Positions 1 to 11,052 of a stretch of 42,133 bases of DNA are shown here, piece after piece; position 1 is the stretch's first letter, and each line of letters opens with the position of its first letter. Origin of the DNA: Plantago elongata (taxonomy: Eukaryota; Streptophyta; Magnoliopsida; Lamiales; Plantaginaceae); NCBI GenBank assembly GCA_036897095.1, contig JAYMSP010000751.1, positions 1 to 42,133 of the forward strand. The letters run 5' to 3'. The notes beneath the pieces are model-generated. The model was not told where the DNA came from and did no database searches. It saw only the letters and a list, made by a program, of their open reading frames with translations. Position numbers and translations under genes: made by a program.

Positions 1-300
1 TTTTCTTGATCTTTCAATTTAATCCCTTAATTTTCAATAACAACAAAGCTTTTAGTTCATTTTATTGTTGAATTCTGTAAATAGTTTGCCTAAATTTTAG
101 GATTACAATTATGTTTGTTGTTTGGTTGAATTTCAATGGTAATTTATGAGATCTTTCTATTATTTATTGAAAGTTTTATGGGTTAATATTGAATTTCTAC
201 TATATATATAATTTTTCAAGAATATATTAATAATTTTGGAAGAAAAATTCAGGGGGAGCAATTGCTGTCCATTGCACCTCCTTGGATCCGTGGCTATATA

Positions 301-332
<32 letters not shown>

Positions 333-1138
333 ATGAAGATGAATTTAAGTGAACTGAACTAAATTATAATAATATTTAGTTAAAGAATAGAGTATAACTG
401 TGCATTTTAATCGTTCGTTAATCCATAGGATTTCTCGTACTTAATTGTACCAATTTTGTTCAACAAATAAAAAGAAATGTAAGTTGAAAGTAGATCGAAG
501 ATTTAGAGGCAAATATGGTAGGTTTTGACACTTCCTTACTTTGTGCATCGAGTCAAGAATTCCACATGCCGGATAATGACTAAACCAAAAGTCGAAAAAG
601 ATGTTTCTTTTTCTTAATAATCAATGCTTATCAAATATTTTGATACCCTGTGGTAAACGCGAAAAGTTAAGTTATGTTATACACCCTTTCCTTGATTTTT
701 TACCAATAAAACTTGAAAGTAATTTGTAGAAATAATTAATGTAGGCCAGAGGAATAAAAGGGAGTAAGACAAAGTATGATCGATGTACATATACTTAATT
801 AAAAGTGTTATTGATACATTTATAAAGTGTCACACTTGGAATATTTATTTTTGAACTAAATCACCAACTGGTTGATCAAGATAAGAGAGAACCTGCAATT
901 TTCTTGAGAAAGAATCATATGTACTTGAGATAAATTCTTTCGTCCCTTTCATAACAGGTATGACAAACAAGATATATGTATATCAACTTTGTTATGACTT
1001 GTGAGGAGAAGAGAAGAGAAGATTGTGCATTTTAAATAGTTAAAAGGTAGATGATTATAATTTGTGGACTTTTTTATAGTGAGGTTGTAATAGCAATGTT
1101 ATAATCTAGTCTGAACATGTGCCAGTACGATATGATCA
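1..1138. other. Intergenic, AT-rich, no gene seen
   Basis: No open frame in this stretch looks like a gene. It holds an AT dinucleotide run near 295-332, followed by a short piece (about 335-400) with GAACTGAACTAAA that resembles half of the GAACTGAA-rich MITE found elsewhere in the window. The rest is plain AT-rich DNA. Confidence 0.6.
295..332. repeat. (AT)n microsatellite
   Basis: An almost pure AT dinucleotide run with one G interruption near 306. Likely polymorphic. Confidence 0.9.
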
Positions 1139-1369
1139 TCATAAGCAACTCATATTATAAGTATTCATATCGACTTGAATAGTTGAATTTCGACATATAC
1201 AAAACTCGAACGTTTCGTTTTTCACAAGTATCACTTTGTATATATTGGCTACATAACATTCGGTAGAAAACCCGTTAACCATATTATTACATGGTACATT
1301 ACAATTAATTAAGGGATATATAATCGTGATTATGATTAAAAGCTCAAATGCAAATAAGTTTTCCCTCAA
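1139..1369 (-). CDS. Possible small secreted cysteine-rich peptide
   Basis: The frame codes 76 residues on the minus strand, ATG to TGA. Residues 1-22 are hydrophobic after a short charged start (MRENLF then a leucine/isoleucine-rich run), which looks like a secretion signal. The remainder has six cysteines at 23, 27, 38, 57, 59 and 75, giving the spacing C-x3-C-x10-C-x18-C-x-C-x15-C. It also has three N-glycosylation sequons (N51, N61, N72). A Cx3C followed by a CxC is seen in many disulfide-rich plant peptides, but the full pattern does not match a family I can name. Against it: the frame is short, no clear TATA box or intron supports it, and it lies alone in an AT-rich region. It could be a chance frame or a pseudogene. 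Confidence 0.28.
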   Translation of the reverse strand: MRENLFAFELLIIITIIYPLINCNVPCNNMVNGFSTECYVANIYKVILVKNETFEFCICRNSTIQVDMNTYNMSCL

Positions 1370-2910
1370 ATCATAACTTATTGGTGGAAAGCGATAAAAG
1401 GAAGGAAAAAGAGACTACCTGTGAAATTGAAACGTGCTGAGATAAGGATATGTCATATCATATCAACATGTAAATACTTTATGAATGACACGAGTTTAAT
1501 TAATTAGCATGTGGATAAATCTCAATAAATTCCAAGATAACTAAGAAAACAAGTTGCACCAATATTATTTTTCAAATCCATAACTAAATATTGTTAACAA
1601 AACTCCATTCCTATCAAAATTTAAAATTAACATTCACATCAACTTCATTATAAGTATTAACTAATCACTTCACCAACTTAGATGATTACCTTTTCGTATA
1701 TGAATAATAAACCTCTCATTTTATTATACGAAAAAGAATTCGTTCCCTCTAGCTATCCCGGCCTCTCTCAAAAGCTTGGGAGAGAATTAGAGCCGGCATC
1801 AACACCCATTACGGTATCCCCAAATATGATTGGAACCCATAAAACATTACTCCAGCTCATAAAATCACACATTATACCCATACATATATGTTTTGCTCAT
1901 TTACCACACGTACGTGAACCTATATAGCTATATCTAAATATTGCTCAACATGGCATTATAGAAATCATAAATAAATCAATGGACTAAAATAATGTTATAC
2001 CGCAGATGTTTAAAACGGATTTACATCTATCTTATTTGATAGATTACTTACATGATTTTATCGATCTCAATATGCGATCATGATAAATCCAATCTTAGGC
2101 TATATCAGAAGTCGCATATTTCTCCAAGAACGCGTCTTCACTGTACATGGAAGGAGGAGCATTAATAGAGATTAGCTGAAGAAGTCTGTGTTGCTGCGTT
2201 TACTGTTTAGATCCTGGATTTGTGGTTGTATAATATCCACTATGAATGGTGAGGATGCTACAATTGGTAGTGGTATGTATGTGTTTGATCAATCCCTATT
2301 GACACTTTTTAACTAGCTAGCTAGTAGTAACATAAACGAATGTTTCCCCACTAAATTGAAGGGTCACAAATCAACTTCTTTTTAGCTTTTTTCTCTCAAG
2401 ATTCGTATTTCCTTATTTCCCAGTGTAAGATGTGGGAAAATCATACTGCAGAAAGTTAGGTTTCCGTCTAAAGACATGATCAATTCGAATAGTACACCCG
2501 CTACCTTTTTGTAACCCTATATACTAATGGAATACTAATAGAATACGATTTAAATTATAAGAGTGTAAGCTTATAGTGAAAGGAAAATGTGACTCATAAT
2601 ATATCGGATGGAAAGCAATTCGGAGATGTGAGCATGAAGCCATGAAGTGTACAGATCGAGTCTGTGATAACGTAATTTCATTTAGAGGCCGTGTGATTTT
2701 CTCGAATAGGATGTAGGAGTATTCAGTTATTTAATTTATCAAATATTAAAATTACAATGATGTCCAGAAGTAAAAATATAAAGAAAATAATACTATGACT
2801 TATTTCGAAGTAGTAAGGGGATGAAGTTAATATCAGATGCTTAGTTCGAAGTTCGAAGTTTAATAATGATTTTAGGTAATTTTATTCAATGTATGGAGTA
2901 TTATCAAATA
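1370..2910. other. Intergenic, nothing recognised
   Basis: AT-rich sequence. An 81-codon open frame at 1682-1927 has no recognisable composition or context, and I do not call it. No RNA gene or clear transposon end was seen here. Confidence 0.55.
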
Positions 2911-3050
2911 AAGTTTTGTTCTTTTCAACTGAAATTTACTAAACTGAATTGAATTGAAATGAACTAAAGTATAAATTATACAGTCAAGTTGAACTGAACT
3001 GAATACTAAACTAAATTGGAGTGATTTTAAGTCGAAAAGAACGTAGCTTA
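2911..3050. mobile_element. GAACTGAA-rich MITE, copy 1
   Basis: About 140 bp with inverted ends. The left end reads GTTTTGTTCTTTTCAACTGA and the reverse complement of the right end reads GCTACGTTCTTTTCGACTTA, so they share GTTCTTTTC-ACT. The interior is a run of AACTGAATTGAATTG and GAACTGAACTGAA units on both sides of a central AAAGTATAAATTATA. Related copies lie at 7962-8214, 32204/34619 (split), 35567-35706 and 35931-36156. It is non-coding and its superfamily is not settled from the ends alone. Confidence 0.65.
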
Positions 3051-4800
3051 AAATTTAGTGCAAAGACCAAAATCATAATAGTACCAATTTAATTAAAAGG
3101 AGTCAATATGAACCTTCCTTTCCTAAGAGTATGATAGCCAAAGATGAGGGAATAGGATGCTAAATTTCAATTCTTCTATGGCAATTTATTAGCTGTGCAG
3201 TGCTGCACATAGTGCACAACCATGAGTGTCACCAAAATTTTGGACCATATTCTAATAACTCCATCTTGACTGCAGCTTAAAAACAAAAATAAAAATGTCT
3301 CACTCAAATACTTGGCACATTATACTCATCATTTTGTAGAGCATTATTGAGATGAATGATTATAATTATCTACGCAAGAACCCTATTCCATTTTGCTAAA
3401 GAATGGTTGAGAACACTTTTAAGCTAGTATTTGAATTCAAAGGTTCTCAATAAAAGAGACACTTAAAAATGTAATAGTATCATTTAGTCCCTTCTTATAC
3501 GTATATATATAGCTTGGTCTTGATCATCAATTCATATCACACACAATACTTATCTTCTTTCACTTCTTTGTGCACTTGATTGAAGAAGAAACTCATAATG
3601 ACGGTATGGAACCTTACACTAAATACCTTTTCTTGTTCTTTTCTACAACTATATGTTTTCTTACTAACCAAATTTTGATTGATTCCTAATTTTGTTTGTG
3701 TCTTTTTTGTTAATTTTTGCTTGCATGTGTAGTGAAACACATTATTCTTGTGACTTTCAAAATTTTATGCATCTCTAGTTAGAGAAAGTCATTAACATTT
3801 AGATAGTTTCTGGTATTCAATAATTTCCTAATTCCTAGTAAATACAAATAACTATCTTACTGCGACAAATGTAACCGGAATGAAATATTGCTAACCAAGT
3901 GGCAGGGTGAAAGTTTGGAAAATTCATGAAATATACTTTCTTCGTTTTAAATTCAACTTTTTATTTTTCATTTCAGAAGTTTCAATTTCAATTTAAATAT
4001 AAAATGTATAACATACTTTATTCATTATGTCTTATATTTTATTTCATATTTTCCCATTGAATTACCACATATATCACTTTATTTATTTATTTTTTAAATT
4101 TAAATCCGGACCTGACTGTAATAGTAACCTGAGGGGAAGGAGAATTACACTTCTCGTTGCACTTTTGTTACCTAGTCCCCATGCATGTGATATTTGACCA
4201 ACTCTTTTTTTTGAATTACATGAAATCTTACTCTCACTTAGTTTTCACCTTTCCCACCCTCATAAGAAGGAAAAGAGCAATTCTTGAAGATAGCATCCAC
4301 TTTACATGAGCTAAAGAAGATCTTCCACTATCCAATCAATTTAGACTCCCACAAGTAAAACAAAGAAAAATAGTTATATTAACCAAATTCTACATGTTTT
4401 TTCTCCAATATATTTCAACAATCAAGAAAAAAGACCATGATAAAAAAAAATAAGAACTCCCCCAAAGTTCATATACAGTACACATTTTCACTATATAACT
4501 TTAGGAACTGAGAAATAAATACACTTTACCTTTTTATTAACAAGTACAAATCTTCGTTATACATTACGTAACTCAGACAAATATTATAGTGAAGAGGTTC
4601 TATTATGATCGTACGGGTCAAACTCATAGTCAAACATGAGTCAAATAGGATTTTGTTATGTATTCCCATTTAGGGCCCCAATGTGGGGTTGCAACACACA
4701 TGCTAAATGATCTTTGTTATAGACTAAAAGTTTGACAAAAGAAAGAAAAAAATCTCATGTCACTCTTTCATATGCACCTTCCTTGACTTGTCCTAGTTCT
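3051..4800. other. Intergenic upstream of the permease gene
   Basis: No gene seen. At 3499-3512 a TATA-like run (GTATATATATAGC) precedes a pyrimidine-rich, leader-like stretch and an ATG at 3598 (ATGACG then GTATGG). This looks like an orphan promoter and first exon, but no downstream exon was found. From about 3930 to 4110 the sequence is very AT-rich and may be an old MITE fragment. Confidence 0.45.
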
Positions 4801-4805
4801 CTTGC

Positions 4806-4813
4806 TATATAAA
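4806..4813 (+). promoter_or_regulatory. TATA box of the amino acid permease gene
   Basis: TATATAAA about 300 bp upstream of the permease start codon. It is followed within 30-40 bp by CATTCATTCTC and a CT-rich stretch typical of a plant transcription start. This implies a leader of roughly 270 nt, which carries a short GT run near 4946-4960. Confidence 0.55.
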
Positions 4814-5109
4814 CCCTCTCAATTCACAAGAATTCCCATTCATTCTCAATAGCTTATTATCTGCTCTCTCTTTCTCCATATCTCATATCTAGCAGCACAT
4901 AGATTTCAAACAGTCACTAAATCAGAGGCATAAATTCTTGGAACGTGTGTGTGTGTGTGTCTGCAAGAAAATACAGTTGGGTAGCAGTAGTAAATTAATA
5001 TTTCTGAACCATAAGAAAACAGAGCATTCATTCATCACTGAATTTGTATACTTTCCCTTCTAATTTAATTCCTCTGTTTCTTCATCTTCTCTTTTAAAAA
5101 CCAAAAAAG

Positions 5110-7516
5110 ATGAGTGAAGGACTGAGACAACACCATCACCAAGTTTTCGATGTCTCCATCAACCTCCCTTCTCAACCTGCTGGCTCCAAATGTTATGATG
5201 ATGATGGCAAGCTCAAGCGAAGTGGTACTTTCCTTCTCCTTCTACCTCTCTGTTTTTTTAAATACGAGAATGTTCAATCGAGAGCAATTATTTTATATTT
5301 GTTATTTATCGAGTAAATAAATACGATTGCGCTCAATATAAAAGAATTGCTCTCGATTATTCATCTATGATGCATATGAGTGTTCGACTGGATTAGTTAC
5401 ATTCTAATCGTATGTATCTTATGTGTAGGATCGGTGTGGACTGCGAGTGCGCATATCATAACGGCCGTTATTGGGTCGGGAGTGTTGTCACTGGCATGGG
5501 CTATAGCCCAGTTGGGATGGGTTGCAGGCCCAGTTGTGATGATTCTGTTCTCCTTTGTGACGTATTACACTTCTGCCCTTCTCGCAGCCTGTTACCGGAG
5601 CGGCGACCCTGATTCCGGCAAGAGGAACTATACTTACATGGATGCTGTTAGTTCCAACTTAGGTATGTTTACTTACTTCTTTAAAAAATTACATATAACC
5701 CCTGCTAGTTGACATTTGGGTCCAAAAAGAGTGGCCAAAAATTCTTTTTGTGACATTTTTTAATGTAATTGGTTAGAATTGTTGTTAAAAGTGCAATTGT
5801 GTAAATTGCAGGTGGGTTCAAAGTGAAAATATGTGGTGCAATTCAGTACTTGAATCTTTTTGGAGTTGCTATTGGTTACACAATTGCTTCAGCTGTTAGC
5901 ATGGTGTAAGTACAATTACATATCAGAACTTCTTATTTTTATTAATGGCATAGCAAGAGCAGAAGTGAATTCATTTCTTGTTTTTACGACGGTTTGATTA
6001 CACTTTTACGCTACGGTTAACTAAAACAGGACAGTATGTGTATATCATTTCGGTTTTGTGTAAGTTTTGATGGAATGAACAAGTCTAATGAGGTGTGAAA
6101 TTATGTTATGGAACAGGGCAATAGAGAGGTCTGATTGTTTCCACACAAAAGGACATGAAAGTCCATGCAAAGTGTCAAGCAATCCATATATGATTGCATT
6201 TGGAGTTATAGAAATACTTTTCTCCCAGATTCCAGACTTTGATCAGATTTGGTGGCTTTCAATTGTGGCTGCCGTGATGTCGTTTACGTACTCCACGATC
6301 GGTTTAGGCCTCGGAATCGCTAAAGTTGTCGGTATGTCGTCTCGAGAAGCTCTATACTTCACACAAGGGGCGGGCGTGGAATTTTAACTTGGGGGCAAAA
6401 CTATATATATGAAACTTCGGGGGGAACTATATATATGAGGGGTTTTCGAGGGTTTGGGGGTCAAAATTCAAAATTTTCAAAAATATTACCTATAAAAAAA
6501 AATTCCGAGGTTGGGGGCGTTCGCCCCCCGCCCACCTCACTGGGTCCGCCCCTGCTTCACACTTTGTGCTAATAAGTTTGATTTAGTATATATTGAATAG
6601 TATTCTGAAATTTACTCTTCATGGTAAAAGAGAATGGATCAGTCATGGGAAGTATGACTGGAATAAGCATTGGAGCTGTTACAAGCAGTGGAGAAGTCAC
6701 TGAACTTGACAAGATTTGGAGAACATTCCAAGCTCTTGGTGCCATAGCTTTTGCCTATTCTTACTCTCTTATCCTTATAGAAATCCAGGTATTATTCTCA
6801 TCTGTATGATTCTTGCAAAATATTAATTGATGTGGATGAAAGCTGATCTTTGTTCTTTGAAACGACAGGATACGATTAAATCTCCGCCGTCCGAGTACAA
6901 AACAATGAAGAAGGCGACGCTTATAAGTGTAGCGGTGACAACGATCTTCTACATGTCCTGCGGCTGCTTTGGATATGCCGCATTCGGAGACTCGTCACCT
7001 GGAAACCTCCTAACTGGTTTCGGCTTCTACAACCCCTACTGGCTACTAGACATTGCAAACGCCGCGATTGTAATCCATCTTATCGGGGCGTACCAAGTCT
7101 ACTGCCAACCCTTATTCGCCTTCATCGAGAAGAAAGCATCCGAATACTTCCCCGACAACAAGTTCATCACCAGGGAAGTCGAAATCCCAATCCCCGGCTA
7201 CAAGTCGATAAAGCTCAGCTTATTTCGACTCGTTTGGAGGAGCGCTTTTGTAGTTATCACGACCGTCATTTCCATGCTCATGCCGTTCTTCAATGACGTC
7301 GTTGGGATACTCGGGGCACTCGGGTTTTGGCCCCTAACGGTGTACTTCCCGGTGGAGATGTACATTGTGCAGATGAGGATTCCAAGATGGAGCTCAAGAT
7401 GGATTGGTCTACAAATATTGAGTGTCACTTGTTTGATCATTTCACTTGCTGCTCTGGTTGGATCTTTTGCAGGAGTTGTGGTTGATCTTAAGGTTTACAA
7501 GCCTTTCAGTGGATAA
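5110..7516 (+). CDS. AAP3-like: Amino acid permease (AAP family, AAP3-like)
   Basis: Six exons: 5110-5224, 5429-5662, 5812-5905, 6117-6331, 6631-6788 and 6869-7516. All have GT/AG borders and consistent phase and join to 487 aa, normal for AAPs. The family are plasma-membrane proton/amino acid symporters (AAAP superfamily) used in phloem loading and uptake. The protein has a short hydrophilic N-terminus with the DDDGK-LKRSG stretch, then SVWTASAHIITAVIGSGVL opening the first membrane segment. Further hallmarks are RSGDP-GKRNYTYMDAV, IGYTIASAVSM, NPYMIAFG, IPDFDQIWWLS, GSMTGISIGAVT, PPSEYKTMKKA, GYAAFGD-SPGNLLTGFGFYNPYWL and a C-terminal DLKVYKPFSG. About ten hydrophobic segments are visible. 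Wording across the protein is closest to AAP3 among the Arabidopsis members as I remember them; AAP2 or AAP4 cannot be excluded. Intron 4 carries a hAT-type MITE just past its donor. The start is the first ATG after the leader. Confidence 0.95.
5966..6035 (+). repeat. About 65-bp dispersed repeat, copy in permease intron 3
   Basis: Starts ATTCATTTCTTGTTTTTACG and continues with TTTGATTACACTTTTACG-CTACGGTTAAC. Two tandem relatives lie just downstream of the same gene at 7810-7950. Function unknown. Confidence 0.5.
6365..6554. mobile_element. hAT-type MITE in permease intron 4
   Basis: A 190-bp insertion bounded by a perfect 8-bp duplication CTTCACAC (6357-6364 and 6555-6562). The ends are inverted: the left begins AAGGGGCGG and the reverse complement of the right begins CAGGGGCGG. 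The interior is G-rich with two ACTATATATATGA units and has no coding capacity. An 8-bp duplication with short GGGGCGG ends is typical of the hAT superfamily. It starts 33 bp past the intron donor and leaves donor, acceptor and exons intact. Confidence 0.85.
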
Positions 7517-7809
7517 AAAAGATGCTCTTTTCTACAATGGAAAAGAACTGTTGTTAGAATTTATTTTTAGCTAAATGTTCATAACAAGCCTAAAAAGGTG
7601 GTGTAATTTCAATGCTGTGTTACATAGGGAAAATGAAGAAAGAAGAGGCCCATGTATGTAGTAATTTTCTATATGGAATTCAAGAAAAGTGCTATTTTTC
7701 CAATGTAATTTGTTTCTCAGCTGAAACAATCCAAGAAGTATAAATGCAACTTTGAGATTCTCTCTATACCTACAGTGATGAAAACACATCTAACCACGCC
7801 ACACTAAAA
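7517..7809 (+). other. Permease 3'UTR and downstream flank
   Basis: Non-coding sequence after the TAA at 7514-7516. An open frame on the other strand (7571-7789) has no recognisable content. The 3' end of the transcript probably lies within about 250 bp, but no single poly(A) signal stands out. Confidence 0.4.
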
Positions 7810-7950
7810 ATGCATTCATTTCTTGTTCTTACAACACTTTTTACATGAACGTTGACAAAAACCGTCATGTCAATTGGATTCATTTCTTATTTTTACGACA
7901 CTTTAGTTACATTTTTACATGAACGTTAACAAACACTGCCATGTCCATGT
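7810..7950 (+). repeat. Tandem pair of the 65-bp dispersed repeat
   Basis: Two adjacent copies (about 7810-7879 and 7880-7950) share TTCATTTCTT, TTACATGAACGTT-ACAAA and GCCATGTC/CGTCATGTC. The second matches the permease intron 3 copy best (TTTTTACGAC then GTTACATTTTTACATGAACG). Confidence 0.6.
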
Positions 7951-7961
7951 TATTTCCCTTT

Positions 7962-8214
7962 AAGACTTTGTTTCTTCAACTGAATTCTTATTCAGTACAG
8001 TTCCGTTCCATTCGGTTCAACTCTTTTCTTTAAACGATTAAAGAGTAACCTCGACCTATTAGTTAGAGGTGAAGCGTTCAGTTCAACTTTGTTTAGTTAT
8101 ATTTTATACTAAAGTTAATTAGTCTCACTTAGTTCAGTTTGGAAAACTACAAACAGTTGAAGAGATCAAAGCAGGTCGGAAAACTACAAACAGTTGAAGA
8201 GAACAAAGCAGGGT
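7962..8214. mobile_element. GAACTGAA-rich MITE, copy 2, with duplicated end
   Basis: The left end reads GACTTTGTTTCTTCAACTGA and the reverse complement of the right end reads CTTTGTTCTCTTCAACTG. The interior has CAGTTCAACT and TAGTTCAG units around ATATTTTATACTAAAG, the family centre in inverse orientation. The right terminus is present twice in tandem: a 37-bp unit starting GGAAAACTACAAACAGTTGA begins at 8141 and again at 8178. Confidence 0.6.
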
Positions 8215-10477
8215 ATTGATTGATCATGTTTTTCTTATGATTCCCTGATAATCTGCTAAGAATCTGCTCTAATTAATGTCTTAAGCATGAATTATTGTGG
8301 TGTCCTTGTCTTATCCAAGAAAACAAATGTTGAAACCTGTCCTATAGTATAAGATACCCCGTGATTACCAAGCCATGTATGCACTTTCATAAGAATAGAA
8401 TAGCATAGTTGTTTTTTCAAAATACTAATGGGTACGAGAGTAGTGTATGGACAAGTCTCATAAAGTTGTTTGTCCGATTCAAATGTGTTGAAGATTGATG
8501 CATTATTATTGATCACACAACGCATGTTATATTCACGGCCATTCTTATAAGTTCCATGGCTATCAACTCATGAAAGCATGGTATGGACATTTTGGCACAT
8601 TGATGAGTTGGGATTGTCCCACAAATAGAAAAACTAGAGCTTTGTTACATGATCTCATCCAATTATTACAAATACCGAATTATTTCGGTGACACTAGATA
8701 TGAGTCAAACTTGATCGTCTATTCGTCTGAACAGATCAGCCTATCACAAATTTACATATAAGTTTTTACGACATGTCAATTGCATGAAGTTCTTTTGCGC
8801 CCGAGCTCACATCCGGTAACTCAAGTGGGTATACATAGGCACATGAATGTTGTGCAAGTGTCAATATTCGATAAATCTTTGATTGCCCGGAAATATTCGG
8901 GGTGATGGTATGATGATGAGTGTGATGACCCATGACAATGTGAACTTTTTGGATTTATGCTCTTCTTATGAGCCACTTTTTGAGGAAGTATAAGACAGAG
9001 TATAACCTTTTGGAATTTGGCATTATTGACCAGCAAATAGGTCGCTACATGATGCTTCCACCACCCACTAAAAGGATGGATGTAAATTAAGTCAAGTTTT
9101 AAGAAAAGAAAAATGAAGTAAAGATAACTAGAAGCATCCAAGAAGTTGAGTTGTAGTCTAACAGTATGATTATCATAAATGTTACTCCATCATACTACTA
9201 TTAGAATGCTCAATTCAGTTGGAAAATCTCCATCTATATACACATATAGAAAAACTAAGAACAATAAATTAATTGCTAATAATTGACGAACCACTAGTCA
9301 ATTTTTCAGTGTGTGTTGTGTATACATAAGTATGAAGTATGTATGAATGTACGCATGTCGTTTGTTTGACCAATATATATGAGACGTGGAATAATAGCTT
9401 ATGAGTAATTAATTTTGTTTATGCGATCGTGGCGATTTGTTACAAATCATGGTGGAGTTGTAATTATTCAATTTGAGAAAGTTCAATTTAAAATATAGAT
9501 AGTCTAGCAAGGAATGCATATTGATCATCCAATTTTCATGTGACTTGAATAGTTATAGATGATGGTGGGCCGGGCGGCACACAAGTTCGGAGTAAGATGG
9601 CCATAGGTGGTGGCCAGGTTGGGTGGAGTGGAGCTAGTTGGGCTCAAACACTAACGTGATTGTCTCGTTTTTCCCTTTTAGAAGAACGTGGTTGTCTCTT
9701 TTCATAAACCATAACAATTCAATTATATTAGGTACGAGAGTTTATCAATCATCAATCACTGATGATTTTATCTTACTTGCGATATCGGAATATAAGAGGC
9801 CATCCGTCTCTTTTCATGAGGACTTATTAACAATATGTAACCTTATCACATCTTTTTGCAAAACATACACTCCGTCTAGTTGTTTTCGAAAATTTTCTTC
9901 CCACCTAATATTGTACAAACATTTCTTCATTTCATATTGTTTGGAGCAAACAATTGTGATCTCTCTAGGAAGAGTCATTTCAACTTTGGCTAGTCCAATA
10001 AGCATGGTGCCGCCAGAAGAATTGTGGTATTACCAAAAAGAAAAAGGGAGAAATTATGATATGTTAAGGAAAAGTGGACCTTAATTTGTCTTTTGTTAAC
10101 TTCAACTATGTGGTAATGGAGCACCTGAGATGGACCTCCAAGATTCCGGGAAGATTCTAAGTATCTTTGTCGAGTGCATCTAACCCCATCGTTAATATTT
10201 TAATTCTACCAATATAGTGAATTCATTATAATTATACAAATCCACCACCGACTTAAATCATGACAAAAAAATCGCAATTATTTTCAGAATCTTACTACTT
10301 TATGAGATAAGGATATTGTTTTCCTGGCAAATCCAACTTTTATAATAGTTTTAATTCGGAATATAAAGCATCCTACTATTGGGTCTAAATGTGGATCAAT
10401 TATGAATCCTAATTATATTTTATGTATCCACGAGTGGCCAATGCCCCTAGGGTTTCCCCTTCAACTATGATCAATCA
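8215..10477. other. Intergenic, no supported gene
   Basis: Several open frames of 63-148 codons (8292-8525, 8570-8761, 8821-9141, 9638-10084) lack recognisable domains, and I could not connect any into a spliced gene. A degenerate gene remnant is possible around 8290-9140, but I see nothing to name it. Confidence 0.45.
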
Positions 10478-10569
10478 TAACCACTAAGTTAATTGGTAAG
10501 ACGCTTCAACTAATAGGTTGAGGGTTCGATATTAAATATTTAAAGTTCACAATATTGTCCCAAAAAAAA
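10478..10569 (+). mobile_element. tRNA-derived SINE-like fragment
   Basis: It contains an A-box-like TTAATTGGTAAGACG and a B-box-like GGTTGAGGGTTCGATATT about 30 bp later, then a short tail ending in an A run (CCCAAAAAAAAG). This is the layout of a plant SINE head. It is too diverged and too short to be a tRNA gene. Related pieces lie at 22590-22680 (minus) and 36600-36672. Confidence 0.45.
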
Positions 10570-11052
10570 GGCAATTGGGAAGTTGTGCTCAGTACAGAGG
10601 AGCATAATTTACCAATACAAGCATAATTCTGCAAATGATTCAGTTCAGTCACAGGCATGATGATCTTGCCTGAAGACTGATTAGATCAGGGGCAGAACAG
10701 GACTTACCGTGGGTAATCTACCCTCTAAGAGGATACAGGAAAATGTTATATACGTAACTTATTTAAAATCCAAGACTGACTCCCACAAGTAAAAAAGAAA
10801 ATTATATAAGCAGAAGAATACATGCCAAATTTCTATTTTGCATGTTAGAATTTTAATAAATTGAATTGAAGATGTCTAGGACGAAATCTACGTGATCTTA
10901 AATATCCACCTGGCACTGAACTTTAATGTCACATTATATTCACACTAAAAAAAAACAGAACACTTTCCTCAATTTCCAGCTTTCTTTATACACCATGGAA
11001 TACACCTGTTTGCTCAACAACCCGCATCAGTTCCAGACACACTACTTCAAAC
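10570..11052. other. Intergenic and 3' flank of the auxilin-like gene
   Basis: At about 10687 the sequence CAGGGGCAGAACAGGACT resembles one end of the CAGGGGCGG-type hAT MITE seen in the permease intron, so a fragment of that family may lie here. Nothing coding was seen. The 3'UTR of the minus-strand auxilin-like gene runs into this segment. Confidence 0.4.

Noticed and set aside
1682..1927. 81-codon open frame
   Set aside because: No domain, signal or context, and composition like the surrounding AT-rich DNA.
9638..10084. 148-codon open frame on the plus strand
   Set aside because: The frame has no recognisable domain, an overlapping frame on the other strand (9814-10005) is equally open, and no exon-like neighbours or promoter were found. 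Treated as chance.
10478..10569. tRNA gene
   Set aside because: A- and B-box-like words are present, but no cloverleaf can be drawn, the acceptor stem does not pair and the 3' part is an A-rich tail, so a SINE fragment fits better.
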